Shown piece by piece: positions 5,036 through 14,200 of a stretch of 35,294 nucleotides of DNA. How positions within the stretch are numbered: the stretch's first letter is position 1; each line of letters opens with the position of its first letter. The stretch comes from Oscillospiraceae bacterium (GTDB lineage Bacteria > Bacillota > Clostridia > Oscillospirales > Acutalibacteraceae), in assembly GCA_015065505.1 (NCBI GenBank), contig SVQE01000027.1:1-35294 (forward strand). Direction: 5' to 3'. The notes beneath the pieces were generated by a model, which saw only the letters and a list, made by a program, of their open reading frames with translations, made no database searches and had not been told where the DNA came from. Both the position numbers and the translations under genes were made by a program.

Positions 5036-8000
5036 TTAGTCAAAATATGCGTTTGCGGCTGCACCGTAAAGATACATTGCCTTTGCAAGCGTTACAAGCT
5101 TTGCGTCGTTGCTACTGAGCATCATCTTAATGATAGCATTAGCTGTCATAACAATATCGCCCTTTGTCGTGTTTACCGTAATGGTGTTGTCCATATTTGC
5201 CGGCTCAATGCCCGCAATGTGTACAACATAGTAATCGCCGCTCTGATAGCTTGTTGCTGCAAATCTGTCTTTGCCCTTTGTTGAATCCATGCTTGCGCCT
5301 GTTACTTCAATAGGTGTAAGCGAGAAAAGATTGATTTCAAGGTCTGACTTAACAACAACAGATGCTTTTGTAATGCAGCTTGGTGCTGAGGAAACGCCTG
5401 CAACATTGCTCAAATCAGCATTTGCAACCTCGTTGTAGAAGCCGCCCTGAGCGTCTTTTGTTGCCATATCATCGGTGTTGTAGCCGAAATATGTCTGAGC
5501 GGCTGCTGCATAGTCAAGAGTTGACTTTGCAAGGGCTTTCATTTCGTCTGCCTTTTCGCCGTCGTAGTTTTCGATAATATCGCGGCAATAGGTATAAACG
5601 CTGTAATCAATTGTATCAATTGCGTTTTCGCCTGCCTGTGCGTCTTCAGCATTTGCGTAAACATTAATTGTGATAGGCTCTGTTGCCTGTGCGGGAGCCT
5701 GAACTACTGAAAACTTCTTTCTTCCGTCTGTTGCATCATCAAGAGATGACATAGCCTTAACATCCGTTGAAATATCAGCAGTTTCGCTTATATCACTGTT
5801 ATGGTTATATGTGAATGAAACATATGCTGTTTCACCGTAGAACTCATCATCAAGATAGAAATTCTCGCTGATGGTTTCCGCAACAGTTATGCTTGCGCCG
5901 TTGTTCGGCTCTGTCGGCTTCGGTGTTGCTGTGTAGGTTGCTGTGTAGGTGGCTTCGCCTGTTACGGCAACAATTTCGGGTGTCCAACCTGCAAACTCGT
6001 AGGTGTAATCCTCGTCCTCATAATCAGCCGGAGCTGCATGTGCGGGTGTTTCGCCGTAAGCGACATTGGTGGTATCAATGATCGTTGCTTCGTCGCTCTT
6101 CCAAGTGATGGTGTATGTCATAATAACCAGATGGAGCGTAGATTCTTTTTGGATATTGTACTCGCCCAAGGTTTTGTCATCCTCAAGCTGCTTGCCTGCA
6201 AAAATAAGCCTCATTGCACTTGCCGGAACGCCTGTTTCGGTGACGAGCAAATCCTTTAACTGTGCAACGGTGGTTAACCCTGTTACATTAGAAACGGTAA
6301 TCGTTCCACCTGTGAGCTTCTTTGCAAAAATTGTAAAGGTTTTTGCTTGTGCAGTATACTGAGCAGTATAGGTTGCATCACCTGTTACAGCAGAAACCTC
6401 GGGAGTCCAGCCTGCAAAGGTGTAGTTGTAATATGTATCGGAATAATCCGCCGGAGCCGTGCCGGTATAGGTCGGCACCGTGCCTTCCATCACCTTATCG
6501 GTATCAATAACGGTGGTTTCATCGAGTTTCCAGGTGACCGTGTACTTACGCACAACCTGTGCCTCGCCGGAAGCGTCGAGTCCGATTCCATAGTCATCGC
6601 CGTTACCGTTTGCGAAGTTGGCGATACCGCCATTTCCCTGAAGACCGGATGTAAACACGCCGGGGGTCTGCATAACCACACCGATGGGTACATCATTCGT
6701 CAGTTCGCCGGTTACATTGATGACTTTGCCGGTGCTAAGATAGATACCCTTTCCGTTCAGGACAGGAGCACCCTGAATTTCAACATTGCATTTGCTAAGC
6801 ACATATCCTGCGTTGTCCGGCAGAGTATCCGCTGTTGCAGCAAATGAACCGCCGCCGATTTTTACAGTATCCGTTGAATTTTTGCTGTAGACTCCGCAAC
6901 CTGTATTGGTCGTTATGGAGGTTCCATTCCAATTTACAGTACAATTGCCCTTGCAATAAACGGCTGACGAAACCGTCATATCACTGCTATTACTGGTACA
7001 TTCAATTGCACCGCCGTTGAGGTTAAAAACAGCGTCTGTGCCTGAAATACAATTACTTGCAGCTGTTCTAATCGTGCCGCTTTCAAGTGTAAGCGTTTGG
7101 CCTTTGCCTCCAACAACCGCTCTGTCAGCATTGCAGCCAATCACCTCGCCGCCTTGCGCAGAGGATTTGATTGTTAAGTCGCCGCCTTCCTGCACACTGA
7201 TTACTTGGTCATTACGGCTGATTCTCAGCTTGTACCCATTCAGGTCGAGGGTTTTGGTACCGCCGACGCTGATAGTGTTCGCTGTCGTCACATCCGACAT
7301 CAGCATCAGAGTGCTGCCATCCACCCACGCATTTAAAGCGTCACTGAGCTGATGGAAGAAGGTTTTTTCACCGCCGTGATTGACAAGCGCAGCCGCAGTC
7401 GTATAACCGCTGTCGGGAACATACAGTCTTGTACCATGATTTGCGCTTGTTCCAAATACTTCGCTTACATTTGAATAAAAATCATTGACTGTAATTTTAG
7501 TAGGAGCATTGTATGAAAAGCCGATATTATTGAATGATTGGATATTGCTGTAACTGCCTGTAAAGGCGCAGTTGTCAATCGTGGCTGTGAGTTGTTGACT
7601 CCATCCGATAAAGCCGCCGATGTAACCTCCCTGCCCGGAGCCTGTCTTATTGATACTGCCGGCGAATATGCTGTTTTCGATATTAACCGTATTTGCAGTA
7701 CCGGCGTGTCCGATAAAGCCGCCGATATAATTCTGAGCACAATTCACATCGGCATAAATATCCACATTTTTGATGGTACAGCTTGTTCCACTTCCCGGTA
7801 ATGATTTTACAAGTGCCGCCGAATGAATACCGGAGGAGGTAATACTACCTGCCAAGGTAAGGTTTTGGATGGTTGCATCCTTCACAACCTCGAATGTTGC
7901 CACAGAGGCATTCCCGCCGGAGATGTTAACCGTCAATGTGTGAGAGCCGCCATCAAACGTGCCGCTGAATGTGCCTCCAACCATCGTTGTAACAGGTCCC

Positions 8001-8740
8001 ACATCCGCAGTCATCCGTACGATTTTTCCGCTGTAAGTATTTCCACCCTTCACGCTGGCGGCAAAGCTGTTCCATTCGTCAACATTGCTGATTGACAGCA
8101 CATCGACAAAGGTCGCGGTGTAGGTTACATCGCCTGTTACGGCAGTAACCTCAGGAGACCAGCCTGCAAATTCATAGGTGTACTGTGCGTCTTCTGCCTT
8201 CGTCGGTGTTGCGCCGTCATAGGTCGGAACTGTTCCTTCTGCTACATCTGTATCGGTTTCAAGAGTTGTTCCGTCCGCATTTTCCCATGTTACGGTGTAG
8301 GTATTGACAGTAGGAGTGCTGGGGACGATACCTGACAAGGTGATGGTTTGATTATCGTGATCAACATCAACCACATACCACTGGTTTGTCATGCCGTCTG
8401 CATTATAGGGATAATACATTCCAACATTGTTATTGTCAAAAATCCTCAGAGTATTGCCGCCCCATGGAGCTTCAGTCCAATCAAACTGCCAACTTGTGGT
8501 GACCAAATCCGAATCAGCTACATCAAAATCATCGCCGTAGCCGCCTGCCGGCAAGGTCAAGGTGTATTCTTCTAATCCATGCACCTCCTCAACGTCGGAA
8601 GTCAAAATATCGCCTGTCTGAAGATCCGGTCCCCAAACATCTTGGTCTGTCCACTCGGTTGCAAATGCAGTGAACGGCATCATAGAGATTGCCATTAATG
8701 CTGCAAGAAATGCAGCAAGAATTTTCTTTGAAAATTTCAT
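5036..8740 (-). CDS. Secreted protein B: beta-helix, InlB-like repeats, embedded ubiquitin domain, shared C-terminal domain
   Basis: About 1234 residues, with its start chosen as for A. The signal peptide is about 1-28 ([17 protein letters not shown]). An unassigned N-terminal region runs to about 145. InlB-like repeat 1 (about 147-212: [21 protein letters not shown]) is followed by GLUG-like and other beta-helix stretches (about 220-735) rich in GG..L.L.GG steps. InlB-like repeat 2 is at about 736-799, a ubiquitin-fold domain at 803-873, InlB-like repeat 3 at about 876-942, and the shared C-terminal domain at about 947-1234. No LPXTG or membrane anchor is present. The leader, signal peptide and C-terminal domain are near copies of those of A, while the centre is unrelated. 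Likely role: a secreted or surface protein that may meet host cells (inference). It is divergent from a two-component pair, which may control it. Confidence 0.9.
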   Translation of the reverse strand: MKFSKKILAAFLAALMAISMMPFTAFATEWTDQDVWGPDLQTGDILTSDVEEVHGLEEYTLTLPAGGYGDDFDVADSDLVTTSWQFDWTEAPWGGNTLRIFDNNNVGMYYPYNADGMTNQWYVVDVDHDNQTITLSGIVPSTPTVNTYTVTWENADGTTLETDTDVAEGTVPTYDGATPTKAEDAQYTYEFAGWSPEVTAVTGDVTYTATFVDVLSISNVDEWNSFAASVKGGNTYSGKIVRMTADVGPVTTMVGGTFSGTFDGGSHTLTVNISGGNASVATFEVVKDATIQNLTLAGSITSSGIHSAALVKSLPGSGTSCTIKNVDIYADVNCAQNYIGGFIGHAGTANTVNIENSIFAGSINKTGSGQGGYIGGFIGWSQQLTATIDNCAFTGSYSNIQSFNNIGFSYNAPTKITVNDFYSNVSEVFGTSANHGTRLYVPDSGYTTAAALVNHGGEKTFFHQLSDALNAWVDGSTLMLMSDVTTANTISVGGTKTLDLNGYKLRISRNDQVISVQEGGDLTIKSSAQGGEVIGCNADRAVVGGKGQTLTLESGTIRTAASNCISGTDAVFNLNGGAIECTSNSSDMTVSSAVYCKGNCTVNWNGTSITTNTGCGVYSKNSTDTVKIGGGSFAATADTLPDNAGYVLSKCNVEIQGAPVLNGKGIYLSTGKVINVTGELTNDVPIGVVMQTPGVFTSGLQGNGGIANFANGNGDDYGIGLDASGEAQVVRKYTVTWKLDETTVIDTDKVMEGTVPTYTGTAPADYSDTYYNYTFAGWTPEVSAVTGDATYTAQYTAQAKTFTIFAKKLTGGTITVSNVTGLTTVAQLKDLLVTETGVPASAMRLIFAGKQLEDDKTLGEYNIQKESTLHLVIMTYTITWKSDEATIIDTTNVAYGETPAHAAPADYEDEDYTYEFAGWTPEIVAVTGEATYTATYTATPKPTEPNNGASITVAETISENFYLDDEFYGETAYVSFTYNHNSDISETADISTDVKAMSSLDDATDGRKKFSVVQAPAQATEPITINVYANAEDAQAGENAIDTIDYSVYTYCRDIIENYDGEKADEMKALAKSTLDYAAAAQTYFGYNTDDMATKDAQGGFYNEVANADLSNVAGVSSAPSCITKASVVVKSDLEINLFSLTPIEVTGASMDSTKGKDRFAATSYQSGDYYVVHIAGIEPANMDNTITVNTTKGDIVMTANAIIKMMLSSNDAKLVTLAKAMYLYGAAANAYFD
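6122..6334 (-). other. Ubiquitin-fold domain inside protein B
   Basis: Residues 803-873 of B align with residues 2-71 of eukaryotic ubiquitin with one inserted residue and, by my hand count, 39 identities in 70 positions; 25 of 29 match over ubiquitin 42-70. Key stretches are [23 protein letters not shown] and [12 protein letters not shown]. The Ile44 patch is intact (Leu809, Ile846, Val872, with His870). Lysines matching K6, K27, K48 and K63 are kept; K11, K29 and K33 are not. The C-terminal LRLRGG tail is absent: the chain runs on into the next repeat, so it cannot be conjugated in the usual way. It is flanked on both sides by InlB-like repeats. Confidence 0.93.
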
Positions 8741-8779
8741 TTTTATCAAATCCTTTCATTAATTATTTGCATTTTAAAA

Positions 8780-8838
8780 GGAAAAGGCGCCGAGCAGCTG
8801 ACCGTATACCTAAAGTATCTGACGGAGATGCCCTTACC
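8780..8838 (-). ncRNA. Structured leader RNA candidate of gene B
   Basis: Same outer stem (GGUAAGGGC/GCCUUUUCC) and core (CAUCUCCGUCAGAUAC, then GUAUACGGUCAGCUGCUCGG) as the leader of A, with a short UUUAG loop where A has a longer one. No inserted element separates it from the ribosome site here. Conservation of the core and closing stem with a free distal loop fits a cis-regulatory RNA; the class is unknown. Confidence 0.5.
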
Positions 8839-8859
8839 GTATAACAAATACAGATCTAT

Positions 8860-8913
8860 TTTATATATAAATATATAATTACGTCAATAGAAGTTAACAG
8901 AACGTGTACTTTT
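8860..8913 (-). promoter_or_regulatory. Promoter and upstream box of gene B
   Basis: Minus strand: -35 TTGACG (8882-8887), 16-bp spacer, -10 TATAAA (8860-8865; overlapping TAAAAT is an alternative). The block AGTACACGTTCTGTTAAC (8893-8910) upstream matches that of A. It lies about 75 bp from the start of the divergent regulator gene. Confidence 0.65.
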
Positions 8914-8985
8914 TTTTGCAAAATATTTTTTCTTGAGTTTGTCCGGTGATTATAGTAAACTGTTATTAGAAAAGAGGGTGCAGCG

Positions 8986-9588
8986 ATGAATTATAATATA
9001 TTATCGGATATTCTGAAACAGGCGAGAATAGACAAAGGAATTTCGCAGGAATTACTGGCGGAACGCTTATTCGTGACAAAATCCGCTGTTTCTAATTGGG
9101 AACAGGGCAAGCGTATCCCCGACATCTTAATGTTAGCCAAAATCGCCGACTGCCTCGACCTTGACATAGCATCGCTGGTAAACGCAACAACAGGGCAAAA
9201 TAAGACACTAGGCGTGATTATGGTTGACGATGAAAAAATTATACTGAACGGCGGTATTCCGATACTGAAAAGCGTGTTGCCTGATGCAAGTATTGAAGGC
9301 TTTACCAAACCTTCAGAAGCCATCGAATACGCAAAGAGCCACAAGGTTGATTTGGCGTTTCTTGATATTGAAATGGGGATGACGAGCGGGCTTGACGTTT
9401 GCAAGGAGATTCTGAATTGCAATCCCAAAACAAACGTGATTTACCTTACGGCTTACACCGATTACGCCCTCGATGCCTGGGACACGGGCGCAAGCGGCTT
9501 TATGACGAAACCTCTCACCGCTGACGGCGTAAAGGAACAGCTAAAAAAATTGCGCTATCCTATCATCACGAAAGAGGTGTCAGAATGA
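8986..9588 (+). CDS. Response regulator with N-terminal XRE helix-turn-helix
   Basis: 200 residues. Residues about 5-64 are an XRE/Cro-type HTH (LKQARIDKGISQELLAERL, SAVSNWEQGKRIPD). Residues about 75-192 are a receiver domain with the acidic pair Asp81-Asp82, the phosphorylated residue Asp127 (LAFLDIEMG), Thr155 and Lys175. DNA-binding and receiver domains are thus in the reverse of the usual order, and there is no LytTR or winged-helix output domain. The ribosome site is AGAGGG 8 nt before the ATG. The gene overlaps the kinase gene by four bases (ATGA), so they form one operon. It is divergent from B, whose upstream box is a plausible target; that is inference. The XRE fold and receiver assignments are secure from motifs. 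Confidence 0.93.
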   Translation: MNYNILSDILKQARIDKGISQELLAERLFVTKSAVSNWEQGKRIPDILMLAKIADCLDLDIASLVNATTGQNKTLGVIMVDDEKIILNGGIPILKSVLPDASIEGFTKPSEAIEYAKSHKVDLAFLDIEMGMTSGLDVCKEILNCNPKTNVIYLTAYTDYALDAWDTGASGFMTKPLTADGVKEQLKKLRYPIITKEVSE

Positions 9589-10850
9589 TAACGTGGTACA
9601 CTATTTTCTCCTTTTCCATTATCAGTGCGGCGCTTTTAATCGCATTGCTCGGCATATGGCTTACGGCGATTATCCCCCTGATTGACCGCTGGAGCAAGCG
9701 ATTTTTCTTTGCCTATTTCACGGCTCTGATGGCGTGCAGCCTCGTGAGCCTTGCCGATTTGATTATTTACCAATATTTCGGCAAGGGGGCGTTGCGAATT
9801 TTTGCCTTTCTTGAGGTGTTGCTGCTTTCCTTGCCGCTGTCGATGCTGACGGCTTACCTGCTTCACTCGTGCAAAAAAGACATTAAGAAAAACACCGTTT
9901 TTCGCGTTGTTGAAGGCTGCTGGATGATGTTTTTCCTCCTGCTTGTCAGCACGCTTTTTACCGACCACATCTACTCTATCACGCCGGACGGACAGTTTCA
10001 GCGCGGCGCGTGGTACCCGCTGCTAATCGTTCCGCTCAGTGTGATTATGATACTGAATTTCTTATGCTTACTCCGCTGGCGCAGACAGCTTTCACAAAAA
10101 TATTATCACGGCTTTTTAATCGCCATAATTCCGATAACCGCAGTGCTGATTGTGCAACTTTTTGTGGACGTTGCCGCGTTGATTGACATCAGCACGGTGC
10201 TTTCAGCGATTTCAATGTTCGGGCTTATTATCTCCGAACAGATTGAGCAGAATTTCCGCCAACAGCAAGAAATCGCCCGTCAGCGTGCAAGTGTAAACGT
10301 ATTACAGATGCGGCCGCATTTCATCTACAACACAATGATGAGCATCTACTATCTGATTGCGCAAGATACCGACAAAGCGCAAAAAATCACGCTTGACTTT
10401 TCAACTTATCTCAGAAAAAATTTTACTGCGTTGGCTAAGGAGGACGCCATTCCCTTTACGGAGGAACTGGAGCACGCAAAAGCATATCTTGCGGTTGAGC
10501 AAACCCGTTTTGAGGACAACTTATTTGTGGAATTCGACACGCCGCACACGCGCTTCAGAGTTCCGCCGCTGACGCTCCAGCCGATTGTGGAAAACGCCAT
10601 CAAGCACGGACTTGACCCCGAACTCAGCCCACTGCACATTACGGTTAAAACGCGCCGGACTAAAAACGGCAGCGAGATAACCGTTGCGGACACGGGCCCC
10701 GGCTTTCGCGACGGCGACAGTGACAGTCCGCATGTCGCGCTCGCCAATATTAAAGAGCGCCTCCAAATGATGTGCGGCGGCACGCTGACGATTATATCGT
10801 CGTCAGCAGAAGGCACGACTGTAAAAATTTTCATCCCCATCAAAGCATAA
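9585..10850 (+). CDS. LytS-type membrane sensor histidine kinase
   Basis: 421 residues. The first about 215 contain six to seven hydrophobic segments with no large extracellular domain, suggesting a ligand sensed within or near the membrane. The phosphoacceptor region is of the His_kinase (LytS/YpdA) family: QMRPHFIYNTMMSIYYL with His245. The ATPase domain follows, with the N box PIVENAIKHG and G box DTGPGF, then the segment HVALANIKERLQMMCGG. The start overlaps the stop of the regulator gene. Its partner is surely the adjacent XRE-receiver protein, an unusual pairing because kinases of this class normally serve LytTR or AraC-type regulators. A hairpin terminator follows at 10869-10893. Confidence 0.94.
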   Translation: MITWYTIFSFSIISAALLIALLGIWLTAIIPLIDRWSKRFFFAYFTALMACSLVSLADLIIYQYFGKGALRIFAFLEVLLLSLPLSMLTAYLLHSCKKDIKKNTVFRVVEGCWMMFFLLLVSTLFTDHIYSITPDGQFQRGAWYPLLIVPLSVIMILNFLCLLRWRRQLSQKYYHGFLIAIIPITAVLIVQLFVDVAALIDISTVLSAISMFGLIISEQIEQNFRQQQEIARQRASVNVLQMRPHFIYNTMMSIYYLIAQDTDKAQKITLDFSTYLRKNFTALAKEDAIPFTEELEHAKAYLAVEQTRFEDNLFVEFDTPHTRFRVPPLTLQPIVENAIKHGLDPELSPLHITVKTRRTKNGSEITVADTGPGFRDGDSDSPHVALANIKERLQMMCGGTLTIISSSAEGTTVKIFIPIKA

Positions 10851-10868
10851 ACAACAGACAGATTTTTG

Positions 10869-10893
10869 GGACACCGATATTATTTCGGTGTCC
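10869..10893 (+). terminator. Terminator of the two-component operon
   Basis: Perfect 9-bp stem GGACACCGA/TCGGTGTCC with a 7-base loop, 18 bp past the kinase stop. The T tract is short (TTTGACTTGTT), so strength is uncertain. Confidence 0.7.
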
Positions 10894-10958
10894 TTTGACT
10901 TGTTACAGTATGTTTTTTACGATAGAATAACAATAAATATGCGACTTTTTCGGCACAC

Positions 10959-10986
10959 AAAAAAAGCAACCCCCATTAGGGCGTTG
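10959..10986 (-). terminator. Terminator downstream of gene D
   Basis: Minus strand: CAAC-G-CCC, loop TAAT, GGG-G-GTTG, then C and seven T (complement of A10959-10965). It lies about 300 bp past the stop of D, just outside the structured element at 10988-11244, so that element would be in the 3' part of the D transcript. Confidence 0.7.
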
Positions 10987-10987
10987 G

Positions 10988-11244
10988 ACTTAGGGATTTG
11001 ACAGCCTAAAAATGCATCTTTTAGCGGAATACTGCGTTAAAAATGCTCGGAATAAACAAATTATTCCTGTGCTTTTTGCCTTGTCTTTCACAAAAATCTG
11101 CTATTTTTAGGTGCAAAGCAATTTTGAAATAGGTATTTTTCGTTAGAACAATGAACAAACAAGGGTTAAGGCTGGCGCCTTAACCCTTGTTTTGAAGCCG
11201 TTATAGCGGAAAAGAGCATTTCAAAATCTATTAAATCCCTAAGT
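10988..11244. ncRNA. 257-bp nested-stem element (structured RNA or palindromic mobile element)
   Basis: Perfect 12-bp ends (ACTTAGGGATTT 10988-10999; AAATCCCTAAGT 11233-11244) enclose two domains. Domain 1 is closed by CCTAAAAAT (11005-11013)/ATTTTTAGG (11103-11111) and contains a 12-bp stem (11014-11026 with 11035-11046, one bulged C), GGAATAA/TTATTCC (11049-11055 with 11061-11067) and TTTTTG/CAAAAA. Domain 2 is closed by ATTTTGAAAT (11121-11130)/ATTTCAAAAT (11218-11227) and holds a perfect 16-bp stem with loop TGGC (11157-11192). No open reading frame is credible. All pairings fit one structure without conflict. Strand and function are unknown; no known RNA class was recognised. Confidence 0.55.
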
Positions 11245-11284
11245 TGCCCACCCCTTTCGGGATTGAGCTTATTTATGCTTGTTT

Positions 11285-14200
11285 TCAGGAAAATTTTGCT
11301 TCACAAGCCGAAGCGTATCTGTAAACGCCCCTTGCAAGGTTAACAAGTTTTTCATCGTTTGACTGTGTTAAAACAGTATAAAGATATGCATAGCCGTTAT
11401 ATGTTAATTCGGCTGTTCCGATTGTGAGTGTAAAGTTCTTTCCGAAATCGCTTGCCTTTAAGCCCTTTACTACTACGCAGTTTCCTCTGCCTTCTACCTT
11501 TGCCCACTCTGCTGTTAAGCCTTCGCCTTCTATGCTGAGGTCTGTATAGTAGCACCAAACATCATTTGTCTGGTTTACATAGAAGCGAAGTTCGGGTTCG
11601 AGAAGAGCAACATAGGATATTCCGGTTACTGAAATATTTTTACCCGAAGCGTCAACGCCTGCTTTAAAGGAAGCTTTTGCTTTGCTTCTTAATACCGAAT
11701 CGGGTGATGTATCAACATCAGCCTTATAATTCTCTGAATGGCTTACTGCATAGTCCTCGCCCGTTACTTCTTTTGAAAGCGCCGCATAGCCGAAATATTC
11801 ATCCGCAAGCGCGCCGTAATTGAGAAGCGACTGAATAAGAGCGTGATAATCCGAATATGCTTCACTTGAAAGAATTGCCTCGCAATAATCCGCTATTGAT
11901 ACGGTTATCGGCTCTTCATTTTTCTTTTCGCCTGCTGCGTTATAGATATTAATTGAATACTTTTCTGCAAGCTGTGCAGGAGCAGCGTCAAGAGTCAACT
12001 TCCTTCTTCCGTCGTTTTGCTCTTCAAGGTCGTCGATATCAACTTCGGCTTCAGTTCTTTGAGCGCTCCTATCCTCCGTTGTTTCAAGATAGGAATATTT
12101 AATCGTTCCGCCCTCCGCTTCATAAAACGGAGTATCAATATAGAAATTGACGTCTATTCCGTCCTCGAGCGTGAGGTTGTATCCGTCCATTGCGATTCTC
12201 TCAAATTCCGCATTTACGGTTACATTCTTATTGGGCATAGCGAATGTTCTGGTGTTTCCTTCACCCGAAAGGGTTATTTCCGTTTCGTCCTGAGCTGTTA
12301 CGCTGATACTCTTTAACGCATAACCGTCTGCGGGTGTGACGTTGAGTGTAACGGTTTCGTTGGAAAGGGCATATTTCTTATCAGCTTCAACCATTCCGTT
12401 TTCGGATTTGTTAACGGTTATTCCTTCTTTGGTTATAACCTGAGTGCTGGTATATGTATTATTCGTTACAACAGCCGTTGCGGTATAGATAATCTTGTCT
12501 TCCTTGTCTTTGCTTGTTATTTCACAGGGAATATCATCCTTATAACCGCAATGGGAATTCTGACATTCAACATGTGCGGTAGCTTCAGACAAATCGGAAT
12601 TCCAGGAAATATTAACATTTGCAATGTGCGAGCCTCTGACAGTGTAGGAAATAGAGTGGGCGGTGCCGATATGACCAGAATGTCCGCTGTTATCAACAAG
12701 ATTTGTTTCGTGCATGATGTTTTCAACAACATCCCGGTTTTTAAGGGCGTAATCACCGATAGTTATATTGTCGGTATAATCAAGCTTTAAAATCAGACTG
12801 TGGTAACCGCTGTTGTATTGGAAAGCGCGGTCTCCGATTAATGAAAGCGATGAAGTATCGCCGCTGATTTCGGTTAACGGGGCGTCCTCAAAAGCACCCT
12901 CAGCAATCATTGTTATGTTTTCGTTGAGAACAAGCTTAAATTCGCTATCGGTATCAATGAATTTCTCGTTTTCTTTACCGATTACCGTAATACGTTTACC
13001 TTTATAGCTTTTCGGAACAGTGATTTCACTGAGATTATCCGTTGAACCGATATACTTTGATATTCTGTAGGTGTTATCGTCAAGAAGTTCAAATTCATAA
13101 TCACTGTCTTCCTTGTAATTCGGAATCCACGCGCCTTTCGTGCCGTCCGGGTTCACCGCAAAGTACATTGTGCCTAAATAACCCGTTTCAGATTCTATTT
13201 CAAAATGGGCAACTCTTCCCGTGAAATATTCGCCGTCTTCATCGGTACGCTTTTCAGCGGCGTCAAATTTATAGAAAGCGGTATAGGTTAAATTTTCTGA
13301 GGCTGCAGGAATTGACTGTGTCGGCAGAACATAACTGTAGTAGCCGTCATCCCATCCTGCAAACGTTCCGCCTTCCTTGGGACATTCGGGAGTATCGCCC
13401 TTAAATGAAATTTCAGCGCCTTTTTTATAATACTCGGTATCAAGGAATGTGCCGTCGCTGTTTCTCCAGGTAATTGTAACGCCTTCATCAATAACTACAC
13501 CGTCTTTGACAAAGCGTTCATCTGAATAGCTCTTGCCCTTGTACTGTGCAGTTGCAACATATTGGGCTGCGCCGTGGTCGTCATAAACAGGTTCTGCAAC
13601 AGTTGCCACAACGTCAGTTATATATCCGCAATCTTTGCAGGTCAGACGAACCGTTGCCGAGATGCTGTCATCGCTCCAGGACCATGAACTTACCACCATT
13701 TCGTGGGCTTCCGAAGCCTGATAGTCGCAATAATCACAGGAGGTATTGTGAGAATCTGCATTAATAACGGAATAATTCTTGCTTTCGTGAACGCAGGGTT
13801 CAACCAAAATACGGCCAACCTTCGAATACAAGCAAGTATTTACTCTGTTATCTTTATTAACATTTTTGTAAGTGTCGCCGGTTCTTGTTCTTACCCTTGT
13901 ATCACCAACAAAAGACAGATCAGTCGTTCTGTAATGGCGAGTGTAGCAATAGGTTCCGGTTTCAATATTTGCGTTTTCTCCTATTGTAATAGAGCTGTTT
14001 CTCAAAACTGTCGAACCGATTCCGGTGCTGTCGCTGTAATCATAGAACGAGGGATTGTTGGGGGTTTCCTCGCAATAGGAATAGCGACCCCACGACTTAA
14101 TATTGCCGCCGCTTAATATGATGTCACCGCAGAATACAACGCCTCCGATACCCGGACCCGAGGGCGAAAATGATTGGTCATAATGAGTGGTACTGTAGCT

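Noticed and set aside
12517-12790. Overlapping frames of about 79 codons on both strands inside gene D
   Set aside because: They lie inside a well-supported large gene and show no ribosome sites or recognisable motifs.
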